Below, piece by piece: positions 28,101 through 34,436 of a DNA stretch of 64,000 nt; position 1 is the stretch's first letter, and every line of letters starts with the position of its first letter. Source of the stretch: Archivesica marissinica (Eukaryota; Mollusca; Bivalvia; Venerida; Vesicomyidae); contig CM026390.1 in the NCBI GenBank assembly GCA_014843695.1, forward strand, positions 61,039,851 to 61,103,850, read 5' to 3'. Both the position numbers and the translations under genes were made by a program. The notes below the pieces were generated by a model. It did no database searches and was not told the origin of the DNA. It saw nothing but the letters and a program-made list of their open reading frames with translations.

Positions 28101-31100
28101 AGGGAGAAGTGGGGCCTCAAGGGGGCGAAGTCAGGGTCCCTAGGGCAACTACTTTGACCATGTCGCCCTCTAGAATGAGCCCTCATTATAAATTCTTCAC
28201 TTTCTTACTTACATGAATCTTTGATAGTTTCTTCTGCAACTTGTCCTTGACCTTGTTTGCCCAATGCTGGTCGCCAAGGAAATCCCAAAAGCATCTGCCA
28301 AGAATAGCATTCAGGGGAAGTAATGCTGATTCACAAATAATTCCCTTTGGTCCAGCGCTACTGATATTTGGCTTTGAATCAACTGCTTTGACATCTTTCT
28401 CTTTGATGCCACTAACATGCACTGGACTGGAAGGAAGACTGTCTTTGTCACGAGGGATCAATCGCGACATGTAGATCACAAAATTCTTGAGATCAATTTC
28501 ACTGGTATCTTCAAAATTGGATGCATTAGTACTGATGGACGATAGAGAATCGGACGAGTTCTGACGCTTATGTTTCAAACTATCAGAGCTGCTTGATCGT
28601 TTATATGCGGAAGATGAAGAATGCTCGATCAGCCTCTTAATCTCACGTATGTGGTTCTTCAGCGGTGCCCCACTAGCGGCCGCTGATAACTGTCTGTACC
28701 ACTGCTCTTTCTCACGGCATGTCCTTGCAAATAAGAACAGTACCGAGGTATCACATTTCTGTTCACTGACCATTTCAAATCCTTGAACAGAATCTATACT
28801 ACTGCTGTTGCTCATCATTCCTGCAGGCTGGTTCCCATTAGTACTAGACTGGGTACTGGTTTCCTGCTTAACACTATGTTTCTTCCCATCCTTTGCCAAA
28901 GCTATGCAGATGGGGTACTTCTTGCTCCACAGTCTTTTCTTGATGAGGCCTGATGGAAGCAGGAGGACCTTACTGCCTTCGATATCGAAGTGTCTCTGAT
29001 GTACAAACTGAGCCGATGGGTTTGGTTCATCCCACATGGCACGTTTTGGTACATTGATCTTTGGTCTACGTAGCCGAAGTGTGGTACCCTCTAGGTGAAT
29101 GTAGATGGAATGTGTTTGATTGATTGAGTACGAATCTATTTGGTAATCTACTAGTTCATTCATCCAACCCTGAAAAGAAACACACATTTGATTTCCAACC
29201 CTGAAAAGAAACGCACATTTTATTTCCAACCCTGAAAAGAAACACACATCATGTTATTTCCAACCCTGAAAAGAAACGCACATTTTATTTCCAACCCTGA
29301 AAAGAAATGCACATTTTATTTCCAACCCTGAAAAGAAACACACATTTTATTTGCAACCCTGAAAAGAAACACACATTTTATTTCCAACCCTGAAAGAAAC
29401 ACACATTTTATTTCCAACCCTGAAAAGAAACACACATTTTATTTCCAACCCTGAAAAGAAACACGCATTTTATTTCCAACCGGACGAACGTTATACGTGC
29501 ACCTGCATAATATGGTGATACATATTTAGTTTTAGTTCCATGAAATTTAATGAAGCGGTTACTTAGTTAAGGCTAAATTATTGAATTTTCAATCAATTCA
29601 AGTGCAATAATTCAGGACAACCCTGCACAATGGTGTTCTAATTTTAATTTAACACTTTCAACACCGCAGACCTCTAAATAGGCTTACAAAAAGTGTAGAT
29701 CCAGATGAGCCGGCTCGTGACGAGCCGTCTCATCAGGATCTGCACTTTTTGCCAGTGATATGACTATTTTTATACATAATTACCCATTTTGATAAATGAA
29801 CTTGTCCAAATGTGATTTTTGATTCATTTATTGGTTTATGAATATCATGGACCAGTCCATGTGAGTTACTTGGTGTTGAAAGGGTTAAGTTTGATGACAT
29901 TCCATACAACTGTTATTTAGCTATGGCCAATTTATTGAATTTTTAATCAATTAAAGGGCCATAACTCTAAGGGCCGTAACTCTGGTGTTACTGAACCGAT
30001 GCAGGCAAAAGTTATACGTGCGCATGCACACTATAATGATACATACTAGTATTTGATTGGACATTCATGAAATTCCACCCAATGATCTGACTCCGGATGG
30101 AAAGTCGGATATACACACGAGTGGCTACTTTAGATACTATGGGATATCTTTGTTCGTCCGGGATGGACAGACAGACAGACACACTATGTGACTATGTTAC
30201 AAGTGACATTGGTACCCGCAGAACAGATAATCTACCAGTATACAGTATGCAAAAGATGACAATCATGCACAAAAGAGCACCCATCAGGCAATATAAAATA
30301 ACTACTGGTTTTAATTTAATATAAACAGTATACCTTGTAACAACAATCATCCAACTTTGGTTCCCTCATTTCTGGTACTGGCAGTGGAGGCAACTTGTCA
30401 AGAGGTGGATCCTCTGGCAATGGCTCCCTTGGTTTAGTAGGCTCTTTTATCCAGATATAAAGCATCCACCCGCCCGAACTCAGCACAGCACCTATGATCA
30501 TTCCATTAATGTAGGACGGCAATGGAATGATCAGGTACAGTAATAGAAACACTACTCCAATGCCAAACTTTTTAATTGGAACTAAGGTTGCTACAGCTTC
30601 AGTAAGAGTTTTGGAATTATTCACGTCTTTTTTCTCGTTTTGATCTGGACCCAATTTAGACTCTTCTGTCACGTCAATTTCATCATATAGATTCTGACTT
30701 AGCTTAGACATAGGTGCCGGAGGAACAATAGGTTTGATTTTTCTTATATTTTGAAAGCGCTTTCTCTGTCTAACCATTGGTACTACTCCAGGGAGATCTG
30801 CAAAATCTTCTCCAGTTGGATTAAAGTATTCGTCAGTGATTTCTAACTGGTCCTTTTCATTCACCTGACTATTGTCTACTATTGTTCCATCTGATTTTGA
30901 ATCAAAGTAATCAGTCTCAATTTCCAGTTCATTATTTGATTTTTCAATTTCTCCAGAATTCTCTAGAGTTTCGTGTGTCAGGTTTGTTTGTGCACTTCTT
31001 AGTGCAGCATTCGTCTCCTTTTCTATAACAATTTCATTGTCTTTCTCTTTTGGTATGCTAGGACTAGAGTCTGTAAAAAAATCCTCCTTTTTCTTCTGGA

Positions 31101-31431
31101 TTTCGGATCGAATTTTATCTTTTAAATCCTTCAGTGTCTCAAAGGAATTTTGACTTTTAATTGATGGTGAATTTTCCATGTTTTGCTCAATGCTTTGTCT
31201 AGAATCTGGTGATTTAGATAATGATCTTTCCCGTGAATAACGCTCCTTCTCATCGTGCACCTGTTTGTCAAACTTTCCTGTAACAGATGTCAGCTCCTCA
31301 TCCTCTTCTTCTTCAAGAGCTTTAAAACTGAAGCTCAGACCACCACCCACTTTAGGGGCTGGTGGTCTTGGAGGGGGTACCGCCGAATTCTTCTTACTCA
31401 TGTTTTCACTGAAACATGCATGGCATCATTC
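3153..31431 (-). CDS. TEX2: TEX2 orthologue (PH-like and SMP-domain ER lipid-transfer protein), five exons, 3' end missing
   Basis: TEX2 family proteins (yeast Nvj2 is the homologue) are ER membrane proteins whose SMP domain carries lipids at contact sites. The exons, in transcription order, are 31431-30334, 29169-28213, 15490-15261, 5950-5864 and 3365-3153. Junction phases are 0, 0, 2 and 2, and each joins without a frameshift into about 851 residues. The order of parts is an acidic, low-complexity N-terminus, a two-pass membrane hairpin (about residues 278-318), a PH-like region beginning GWMNELVDYQ (residue 357), and the SMP domain from about residue 640. The SMP domain runs across exons 2 and 3 (KKLSKIH joined to IPYFIEELQI), then an acidic serine-rich loop, then a segment ending NIPPPPTDRLW. 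Vertebrate TEX2 is about 1,100 residues; roughly the last 100 are absent here. Introns are 1.2, 12.7, 9.3 and 2.5 kb and are filled with tandem arrays and transposons. I recognised the family from memory, with high confidence. Confidence 0.93.
3547..4890. repeat. 51-bp tandem array, about 27 copies, in TEX2 intron 4
   Basis: The unit is ATTGGTGAGAAGTAAGCATG followed by a TATCCAGCTTGGGGAGAGAACCAGG type block. Shorter 47-48 bp variants lack ACA before TTGG. Most copies are a multiple of three long, so false ORFs open on both strands. These are not genes. Confidence 0.93.
4922..5046 (-). mobile_element. tRNA-derived SINE head fragment
   Basis: On the minus strand it reads GTGGTCGAGTGGTTAC (A-box-like) and then GGGTTCGAGCCCC (B box), spaced as in a tRNA. 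It is similar in kind to the SINE at 44565-44792. It does not fold as a complete functional tRNA, so it is called a SINE fragment. Confidence 0.65.
5047..5486. other. TEX2 intron 4 sequence, no gene seen
   Basis: Ordinary AT-rich intronic DNA between the SINE fragment and the candidate microexon. I see no repeat or conserved motif. Confidence 0.5.
5487..5504 (-). CDS. TEX2: Candidate 18-nt TEX2 microexon (SPADDG)
   Basis: On the minus strand, GGGTCCAG precedes and GTATGTG follows an 18-nt block. It enters and leaves in phase 2, so it could be included or skipped between exons 4 and 5 without changing the frame. It would add Gly-SPADD, closely echoing the LADDG end of exon 4, including the shared GCAGATGATGG|GT donor context. 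The sequence supports the splice signals and phase; use in transcripts is inference. The alternative is chance similarity in intron 4. Confidence 0.35.
5711..5810. repeat. (CAGA)n microsatellite
   Basis: About 20 tandem ACAG/CAGA tetranucleotides with one interruption (CATACAG). It lies about 60 bp from TEX2 exon 4, on its downstream side. Confidence 0.97.
5864..5950 (-). CDS. TEX2: TEX2 exon 4 (acidic Ser/Glu loop inside the SMP region)
   Basis: The acceptor ATTACAG precedes base 5950 and the donor GATGATGG|GTAGGT follows base 5864. The exon is 87 nt, phase 2 in and out. It encodes SAVTDSEEEDSAESSTDEEE and then PSNLADD. Vertebrate TEX2 carries an equivalent acidic serine-rich insert between the two SMP halves. 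Low-complexity composition limits homology on its own, but the phases and position fit exactly. Confidence 0.85.
5951..6855. other. TEX2 intron 3 start, no gene seen
   Basis: AT-rich intronic DNA. It holds a two-copy imperfect duplication near 6247-6325 (CCTGAATGTGCA...GTGTATTTTCATTA) and several copies of AATGCTAATTAAA near 6530-6575. Confidence 0.5.
6856..7055. mobile_element. Small CAGT-ended MITE (pogo-like)
   Basis: TA precedes CAGTCTACATGTACATCC on the left. The right end reads GGATGTAGACTG, so the termini are inverted repeats of the CAGTCTACAT...ATCC type. The element is about 200 bp, too short to encode anything. The TA target and CAGT start are typical of pogo/Tigger-type Tc1-mariner derivatives. 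Confidence 0.55.
7056..7188. repeat. (TA)n microsatellite
   Basis: Over 100 bp of near-pure TA, abutting the right end of the preceding MITE. The false ORF of Tyr-Ile repeats through it is not a gene. Confidence 0.95.
7285..7379 (-). mobile_element. Diverged SINE body feeding the 61-bp array
   Basis: The stretch CACCGATACATGGGACCTCA...TTTATAGTCC...GAAACACTGTTAA matches the body of the SINE type at 48665-48945 and 49066-49353, at lower identity. Its tRNA-like head has been expanded into the following array. Confidence 0.55.
7380..7745. repeat. 61-bp tandem array, 6 copies, derived from a SINE head
   Basis: Copies start at 7380, 7441, 7502, 7563, 7624 and 7685. Each contains GGGGATCAAACTCAATACCC, GATTCACAGTCCAATG and CTAACCACTGGA. 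These match the B-box to A-box segment of the reverse-oriented SINEs, such as GGGGGATCGAACCTGCGAT...TACCAGTCCAGCG. Confidence 0.85.
7815..13677. repeat. 20-bp tandem array, about 295 copies, with higher-order structure
   Basis: The unit is CCATTCATCATTGTACACAA, with ACAA/ACAG/ACAT variants and a common 17-bp form lacking CAT (CCATTCATTGTACACAG). It fills most of TEX2 intron 3. No frame has a stop, so several very long false ORFs appear. Higher-order blocks are visible: four 157-bp copies begin near 12204, 12361, 12518 and 12675. The last units degenerate near 13600-13677. Confidence 0.97.
13927..14330 (-). mobile_element. TTAA-flanked MITE (family 1), internally expanded
   Basis: TTAA at 13923-13926 and 14331-14334 flank ends CCCATTCAACC and GTTGAAAGGG. 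The hairpin core GATGAGACGGCTCGTCG lies near 14252. An internal segment (CATGATATTTTTAGACC through ACCAGTTCATTT) is repeated about four times in tandem, so the copy is about 404 bp rather than 240. Confidence 0.85.
14331..14683. other. Intronic sequence with fragments repeated elsewhere
   Basis: A block at about 14398-14460 (CATATAATAATAGGGGGTAG...) is a diverged copy of 13868-13915 on the other side of the MITE. A block at 14514-14612 (ATATTTATTCATTCATAATG...GATTTAATCGAAAGC) reappears inverted at about 42200-42285. Both look like fragments of uncharacterised repeats. Confidence 0.5.
14684..14893. repeat. 42-bp tandem array, 5 essentially identical copies
   Basis: The unit starts GGGGAAATGGGAAATATACT and ends CCGCACAATGAA. 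Near-zero divergence suggests recent expansion. Being 14 codons long, it is open on both strands. Confidence 0.95.
15040..15145. repeat. 36-bp tandem array, about 3 copies
   Basis: The repeated block is CTCCCTTCCAGGACAAATCC followed by CTTGATGACATCATAA. It lies about 115 bp downstream of TEX2 exon 3 in the direction of transcription. Confidence 0.85.
15261..15490 (-). CDS. TEX2: TEX2 exon 3 (SMP domain, core strand)
   Basis: The acceptor TTACATTTCAG precedes base 15490 and the donor GTTAAGAG|GTATGG follows base 15261. Phase 0 in and 2 out join both neighbours correctly. The exon encodes IPYFIEELQIREISLG, then RPYLDENGFWIDLDLTYSG, then MTIETKVNLLKL. This is the most diagnostic stretch for a TEX2-type SMP domain. 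Confidence 0.95.
15517..16016 (-). mobile_element. tRNA-derived SINE, composite insertion
   Basis: TGCATAAAACTGT flanks it on both sides (15504-15516 and 16017-16029), a 13-bp target duplication. On the minus strand the head reads TTAGCGCTCTCGCTTC and then a B box GGTTCGATCC, followed by a body and an ATTGTAAAATAAATAAAG-like tail. A second partial tail (15520-15590) and about 190 bp of other sequence lie inside the same duplication, so the insertion is dimeric or secondarily interrupted. Confidence 0.85.
16030..16347. other. Intronic sequence, no gene seen
   Basis: AT-rich DNA in TEX2 intron 2 before the 39-bp array. The first bases of the long false ORF through that array come from here. 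I see no splice or domain signal. Confidence 0.5.
16348..18989. repeat. 39-bp tandem array, about 68 copies
   Basis: The unit is CTTCATCTCCATCGATATAA followed by CATCTAGTTGTGCCTACCG. It is very homogeneous. The main variant is CATC/CGTC in the middle, with TTCATC/TTCCTC secondarily. One copy near 18274-18300 carries GCTATAA and lacks a short block. Thirteen codons per unit leave a 682-codon frame on one strand and long frames on the other; neither has gene-like features. Confidence 0.97.
18990..19755. other. Intronic sequence, no gene seen
   Basis: Mixed AT-rich DNA with a two-copy CCCATTGTCCTATCTATCA duplication near 19288-19323 and a C9 homopolymer near 19406. The small ORFs have no recognisable content. 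Confidence 0.5.
19756..20292. mobile_element. Candidate inverted-repeat element
   Basis: GCCTGGGGAAACT at the left end is matched by its inverse AGTTTCCCCAGGC at the right, about 537 bp apart. The interior is non-coding and more CpG-rich than its flanks. I could not see a clear target duplication, so the class is unassigned. Confidence 0.4.
20380..20530 (-). mobile_element. Diverged tRNA-derived SINE fragment
   Basis: GTGCTCACCGATACCCGAGT, TAGTCCCATCCGAAACACT and GATTCACAGTCCAACG...CCACTGGACC follow the order of the SINE type at 48665-48945 and 49066-49353, with the head at the right. Confidence 0.55.
20531..21016. other. Intronic sequence, no gene seen
   Basis: TEX2 intron 2 sequence without recognisable genes. 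A short CACACACA run lies near 20998-21006. Confidence 0.5.
21017..21122 (-). mobile_element. tRNA-derived SINE head fragment
   Basis: CATCTCACATACTTCCCGG, then AACCCGGGTTGCATTGGTG, then GCTAACCACTGTGCTAATCG. This is the head of the SINE type seen whole at 25920-26175. The body is missing. Confidence 0.75.
21238..21316. repeat. 18-bp tandem repeat, about 4 copies
   Basis: The unit is GAGTGTGACAAACCTGGT, with one variant GAGTGGAAACCTGGT. It lies about 100 bp left of the pogo-like element. Confidence 0.85.
21418..21842. mobile_element. CAGT-ended TA-flanked MITE (pogo-like) carrying a nested insertion
   Basis: TA flanks both ends. The left end is CAGTCAAACCTGTGCTA; the right end is the inverse, ending GACAGGTTTGACTG. 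The interior (TAAGCAGC, CCAGATTCCCAATATG) matches the element at 58175-59212. A second transposon (21515-21765) is inserted within it. Confidence 0.75.
21515..21765. mobile_element. hAT-like MITE, 251 bp, 5-bp target duplication
   Basis: The left end CAGGGTTCCCTCTGTC and right end GACAGCGGGAACCCTA are inverted repeats; the terminal G has become A. CATTT flanks both sides (21510-21514, 21766-21770). Subterminal GCGCCAA/GGAGCCAA motifs recur. A second copy is at 56407-56665. Confidence 0.8.
21897..22308 (+). mobile_element. TTAA-flanked MITE (family 1) with expanded 3' end
   Basis: TTAA (21893-21896) precedes CCCTTTCAACACCAC. The hairpin core lies near 21950-21985. The right terminus is tandemly multiplied, and the right TTAA has mutated to CTAA. 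Confidence 0.85.
22100..22308. repeat. 37-bp tandem array, about 5.5 copies, made of the MITE terminus
   Basis: The unit is GATGCACCAGTCCATGTCAG followed by TTACTTGGGGTTGAATG. It is the terminal 37 bp of the TTAA MITE family, so the array arose from the transposon end. Confidence 0.9.
22313..22789. other. Intronic sequence, no gene seen
   Basis: AT-rich unique-looking DNA. The 74-codon ORF at 22561 has no recognisable features. Confidence 0.5.
22790..23290. repeat. 63-bp tandem array, about 8 copies
   Basis: The unit contains AAAGTTGTTACAGCTTACGG, TTGTCATCTGTCAATGCATG and ATCATTTACAACAATACAGA. It is 21 codons long, giving two overlapping false frames. Confidence 0.95.
23560..23870 (+). mobile_element. 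tRNA-derived SINE, plus strand, with expanded tail
   Basis: Head to body reads GTTCGATCCTTGG, GGGAAGTATGCGTGGTCAGG, AGACAGGTGAACCTGG and ACACGAATGACCACGTAT. The tail (AAATAAAGCTTAGTGTTTTG, CAATCGTTGTA) is tandemly repeated about 3.5 times at 23745-23865. Confidence 0.75.
24236..24415 (+). mobile_element. tRNA-derived SINE, head-truncated, plus strand
   Basis: GGGAAGTATGTGAGATGGTA, AGACAGGTGGGTTTTCTCCG and CAATCGTTGTAAAATAAATA are collinear with the inverse of 25920-26175. Confidence 0.75.
24537..24777 (-). mobile_element. TTAA-flanked MITE (family 1), 241 bp
   Basis: TTAA at 24533-24536 and 24778-24781. The ends are CCCATTCTACACCAAG and GGTGTTGAAAGGG. The core hairpin GATGAGACGGCTCGTCACG lies near 24694. 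This copy is intact and compact. Confidence 0.9.
24782..25911. other. Intronic sequence, no gene seen
   Basis: About 1.1 kb of TEX2 intron 2 without recognisable coding content. It includes a local ACATGTATAC-rich stretch near 25830-25875. I see nothing else I can name. Confidence 0.5.
25920..26175 (-). mobile_element. tRNA-derived SINE, near full length
   Basis: TAAACATT flanks it (25912-25919 and 26176-26183). Read on the minus strand: a tRNA-like head (TTAGCACTCTCGCTTC, GGGTTTGATCC), a body with GTGGGTTTTCTCAGGG, and a tail ATTGT/AATCGTTGTAAAATAAATAA-like. This copy serves as the model for the others of its type. Confidence 0.85.
26251..27695 (+). mobile_element. hAT-like DNA transposon, internally deleted, 1.45 kb
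   Basis: The ends CAGGGCCTCCACTG and CAGTGGAGGCCCTG are perfect inverted repeats. GACAT is duplicated on both sides (26246-26250, 27696-27700). Subterminal GTGGCTCC/GGCGCCAA motifs recur at both ends. It keeps a transposase C-terminal fragment (27180-27454) and two AATAAA signals (27508-27540). The CAGGG start and C-terminal fragment point to hAT; a 5-bp duplication is shorter than the usual 8. Confidence 0.85.
27180..27454 (+). pseudogene. hAT transposase C-terminal fragment (frameshifted)
   Basis: The frame encodes LILLVAPVSTVECERGFSRQ and then a short run ending NSDLTT and a stop. A second frame overlapping its end continues NNLMRISIDGPGLEDFDFGG to a stop at 27452-27454. The pair (S-T-ECERGFS, then LMRISIDGP) is the hAT dimerisation region seen in transposases and in ZNF862-like genes. 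The frame change and absence of the DDE core upstream show a decayed or deleted gene. Confidence 0.75.
27856..28184. mobile_element. CAGGG-ended MITE, 5-bp target duplication
   Basis: The left end CAGGGCTCAAGCTAG pairs with the right end CTAGAATGAGCCCTC. ATTAT flanks it (27851-27855, 28185-28189). Related copies are at 45757-46068 and 53879-54152. The right duplication ends only 23 bp from the TEX2 exon 2 donor. Confidence 0.85.
28213..29169 (-). CDS. TEX2: TEX2 exon 2 (PH-like region and start of SMP domain)
   Basis: The acceptor CTTTTCAG|GGTTGG and donor ATTCAT|GTAAGTAAG give phase 0 at both sides and 319 residues (357-675). The start GWMNELVDYQ, then SIYIHLEGTTLRL, KRLWSKKYPICIAL, VLFLFARTCREKEQWYRQL and AILGRCFWDFLGDQHW matches the TEX2 PH-like region and the opening of the SMP domain. 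A Ser-rich linker (SSSSAYKRSSSSDSLKHKR) separates them. An acceptor-like repeat array abuts the start. Confidence 0.96.
29163..29480 (-). repeat. 31-bp tandem array containing ten consecutive 3' splice sites
   Basis: Each unit, on the minus strand, reads TGTGTTTCTTTTCAGGGTTG followed by GAAATAAAA. The AG|GG positions define exon starts at 29169 (the real one), 29200, 29231, 29265, 29296, 29327, 29358, 29389, 29419 and 29450. Spacing is 31 bp except one each of 34 and 30. The unit includes the first seven bases of exon 2, so it was copied from the intron-exon boundary, or the boundary arose from it. Confidence 0.93.
29653..29884 (+). mobile_element. TTAA-flanked MITE (family 1), in TEX2 intron 1
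   Basis: TTAA at 29649-29652 and 29885-29888. The ends are CACTTTCAACACCGC and GGTGTTGAAAGGG. The core hairpin GATGAGCCGGCTCGTGACG lies near 29704. The host sequence on both sides carries related GTTATACGTGC blocks (near 29491 and 30010), so it inserted in or beside an older repeat. Confidence 0.88.
30334..31401 (-). CDS. TEX2: TEX2 exon 1, coding (start codon, acidic N-terminus, membrane hairpin)
   Basis: It encodes 356 residues from ATG at 31401 to the donor TACAAG|GTATAC. The start MSKKNSAVPPPRPPAPKVGG is followed by FSFKALEEEEDEEL. An acidic run close to the N-terminus is also found in vertebrate TEX2, which supports this start. Residues about 278-318 (VVFLLLYLIIPLPSYINGM and then a second hydrophobic stretch ending YIWIKEP) form a two-pass hairpin. 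It then ends PEMREPKLDDCCYK, directly ahead of GWMNEL in exon 2. Confidence 0.93.
31402..31431 (-). promoter_or_regulatory. TEX2: TEX2 5' UTR segment with upstream ATGs
   Basis: The acceptor CTTCTGTTTTAG lies just upstream of 31431, so a further non-coding 5' exon is likely. Two ATGs occur in these 30 bases before the coding ATG (GAATGATGCCATGC). One opens a short frame that terminates at the coding start (ACATGA). Confidence 0.5.
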
Positions 31432-32090
31432 CTAAAACAGAAGAGAAATTACCATAAATGTTTATACAGTATAATTCAACGTGAGTGTAAAAGAATGTCC
31501 ACCTGTCTCCAAAGACCACCAATTTACCAATATCATTGACATAGTAACCACAAGTGTTGTCACACATGTACAGATAAAACAGAATGATCAAATTATAGCT
31601 TTTACTACCAGCTTAGTTATGAAGACTACATTTTAACTGATTGATAAATTATAAATGCATTTCATAATGGAAAAGTTTGCAGATGGACATGGTATATTAT
31701 ATCCTACATGAGTAGGGTCAATGTCATAATACATGGTGAAACAAACATCATTTGAGTTTCTACTGTTATATAAACCTAATATTTAACCTATATACAGTAT
31801 AGAATATTTTTGCAACATTATAGGACGAAACAGATCGTGTTACTCAATATGTTGTGTAGATTTGCCACTATTATGACTTATTATACAATTTCCTGTAATG
31901 TCGGCAGCCTCTTATAAGGACAAAAATGGCATGATTTCATAAATCTGCAACATTCATTTCATTGAATTATATTTCCAGTAGTGATTATTGTACATGGTGC
32001 CAATTCTACACAGCAGTTCATGCCTGGGTAAATGTTACATTAATTATACAAACACTGTTAAATGATCTCACATTTCACATGTCAGACAGA
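31432..32090. other. Upstream flank of TEX2, no gene seen
   Basis: AT-rich unique-looking DNA that may contain the TEX2 first intron. I could not identify a promoter. Confidence 0.5.
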
Positions 32091-33990
32091 TTACAATGTT
32101 CCCATGTTTCACATACCAGACATACTATAATGTTCTCATGTTTCACATACCAGACATACTATAATGTTCCCATGTTTCACATACCAGACATACTACAATG
32201 TTCCCATGTTTCACATACCAGACACACTATAATGTTCTCATGTTTCACATACCAGACAGATTACAATGTTCCCATGTTTCACGTACCAGACATACTATAA
32301 TGTTCCCATGTTTCACATACCAGACAGATTACAATGTTCCCATGTTTCACATACCAGACATATTACAATGTTCCCATGTTTCACATACCAGACATATTAC
32401 AATGTTCCCATGTTTCACATGTCAGACATACTACAATGTTCCCATGTTTCACATACCAGACATACTACAATGTTCCCATGTTTCACATACCAGACATACT
32501 ACAATGTTCCCATGTTTCACTTACCAGACATACTACAATGTTCCCATGTTTCACATACCAGACATACTACAATGTTCCCATGTTTCACATACCAGACATA
32601 CTACAATGTTCCCATGTTTCACATACCAGACATACTACAATGTTCCCATGTTTCACATACCAGACATACAATAATGTTCCCATGTTTCACATACCAGACA
32701 TACTACAATGTTCCCATGTTTCACATACCAGACATACTACAATGTTCCCATGTTTCACATACCAGACATACAATAATGTTCCCATGTTTCACATACCAGA
32801 CATATTACAATGTTCCCATGTTTCACATACCAGACATACTACAATGTTCCCATGTTTCACATGTCAGACATACTATAATGTTCCCATGTTTCACATACCA
32901 GACATACTACAATGTTCCCATGTTTCACATACCAGACATACTACAATGTTCCCATGTTTCACATACCAGACATACTACAATGTTCCCATGTTTCACATAC
33001 CAGACATACTACAATGTTCCCATGTTTCACATACCAGACATACAATAATGTTCCCATGTTTCACATACCAGACATACTACAATGTTCCCATGTTTCACAT
33101 ACCAGACATACTATAATGTTCCCATGTTTCACATACCAGACATACTACAATGTTCCCATGTTTCACATACCAGACATACTACAATGTTCCCATGTTTCAC
33201 ATACCAGACATACTATAATGTTCCCATGTTTCACATACCAGACATACTACAATGTTCCCATGTTTCACATACCAGACATACAATAATGTTCCCATGTTTC
33301 ACATACCAGACATACTACAATGTTCCCATGTTTCACATATCAGACATACTATAATGTTCCCATGTTTCACATACCAGACATACTACAATGTTCCCATGTT
33401 TCACATACCAGACATACTATAATGTTCCCATGTTTCACATACCAGACATACTACAATGTTCCCATGTTTCACATACCAGACATACAATAATGTTCCCATG
33501 TTTCACATACCAGACATACTACAATGTTCCCATGTTTCACATACCAGACATACTATAATGTTCCCATGTTTCACATACCAGACATACTACAATGTTCCCA
33601 TGTTTCACATGTCAGACATACTACAATGTTCCCATGTTTCACATACCAGACAGACATACTACAATGTTCCCATGTTTCACATACCAGACAGACATACTAC
33701 AATGTTCCCATGTTTCACATGTCAGACATACTACAATGTTCCCATGTTTCACATGTCAGACATACTACAATGTTCCCATGTTTCACATGTCAGACATACT
33801 ACAATGTTCCCATGTTTCACATACCAGACAGACATACTACAATGTTCCCATGTTTCACATACCAGACAGACACACTACAATGTTCCCATGTTTCACATGC
33901 CAGACATACTACAATGTTCCCATGTTTCACATACCAGACAGACATACAATAATGTTACCATGTTTCACATACCAGACATACTAAATTGTT
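32091..33990. repeat. 34-bp tandem array, about 56 copies
   Basis: The unit is CATACTACAATGTTCCCATG followed by TTTCACATACCAGA. Variants are ACTACAA/ACTATAA, ATACCAGA/ATGTCAGA, and a 38-bp form with an extra CAGA. It lies 0.7 kb upstream of the TEX2 coding exon. All listed ORFs here are artefacts. Confidence 0.97.
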
Positions 33991-34277
33991 CTCATAATCC
34001 CATAATCTCCGATTTAGCTACATATTCCATTAACTGCATATTGTAATTACACATATATACTCACTGCCAGGTTCATAGCAGGCAATATTGATCTATTTAA
34101 TCCTGTCTGCAGCTTTCAATAGTAGCTTCACTAAAGGACACAGAGATTATTGTCAAATCACCATATACTGCATATCATGTTAAATAGTTAACTTATTGTT
34201 TGCACTATGGTACATAGTTGTATTTCATGTTAACTCATTGTTTGTTTGTGGACAACCACAGGCATCTCTGTTTTACC

Positions 34278-34384
34278 AGACGACCTCAAACTCTCCACTC
34301 CCCTGGGCTAACGAATTGTTGGGGGACATGACAGCTCTGAAACTATCCATCCCCGAAATAGAAAGCATTGATAGTGGCTGAGAA
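34278..34384 (-). other. Possible first or alternative exon of TEX2, or an isolated open block
   Basis: A GC-richer block than its surroundings. On the minus strand it ends GTCGTCTG|GTAAAAC (donor-like) and is preceded by GTTCTTCACAG (acceptor-like), with a frame containing MDSFRAVMSPNNSLAQG. Spliced to 31431 that frame meets a stop, so it would be non-coding 5' sequence. On the plus strand the same block reads as a terminal exon after ACAACCACAG, ending PEIESIDSG and a stop. I do not recognise either peptide. Confidence 0.3.
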
Positions 34385-34436
34385 CTGTGAAGAACTAGTC
34401 AAAACATTTATAAATACACACATAAACATAGAAACC

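Noticed and set aside
28241..28999. Plus-strand ORFs at 28241-28474 and 28808-28999
   Set aside because: Antisense shadows of TEX2 exon 2.
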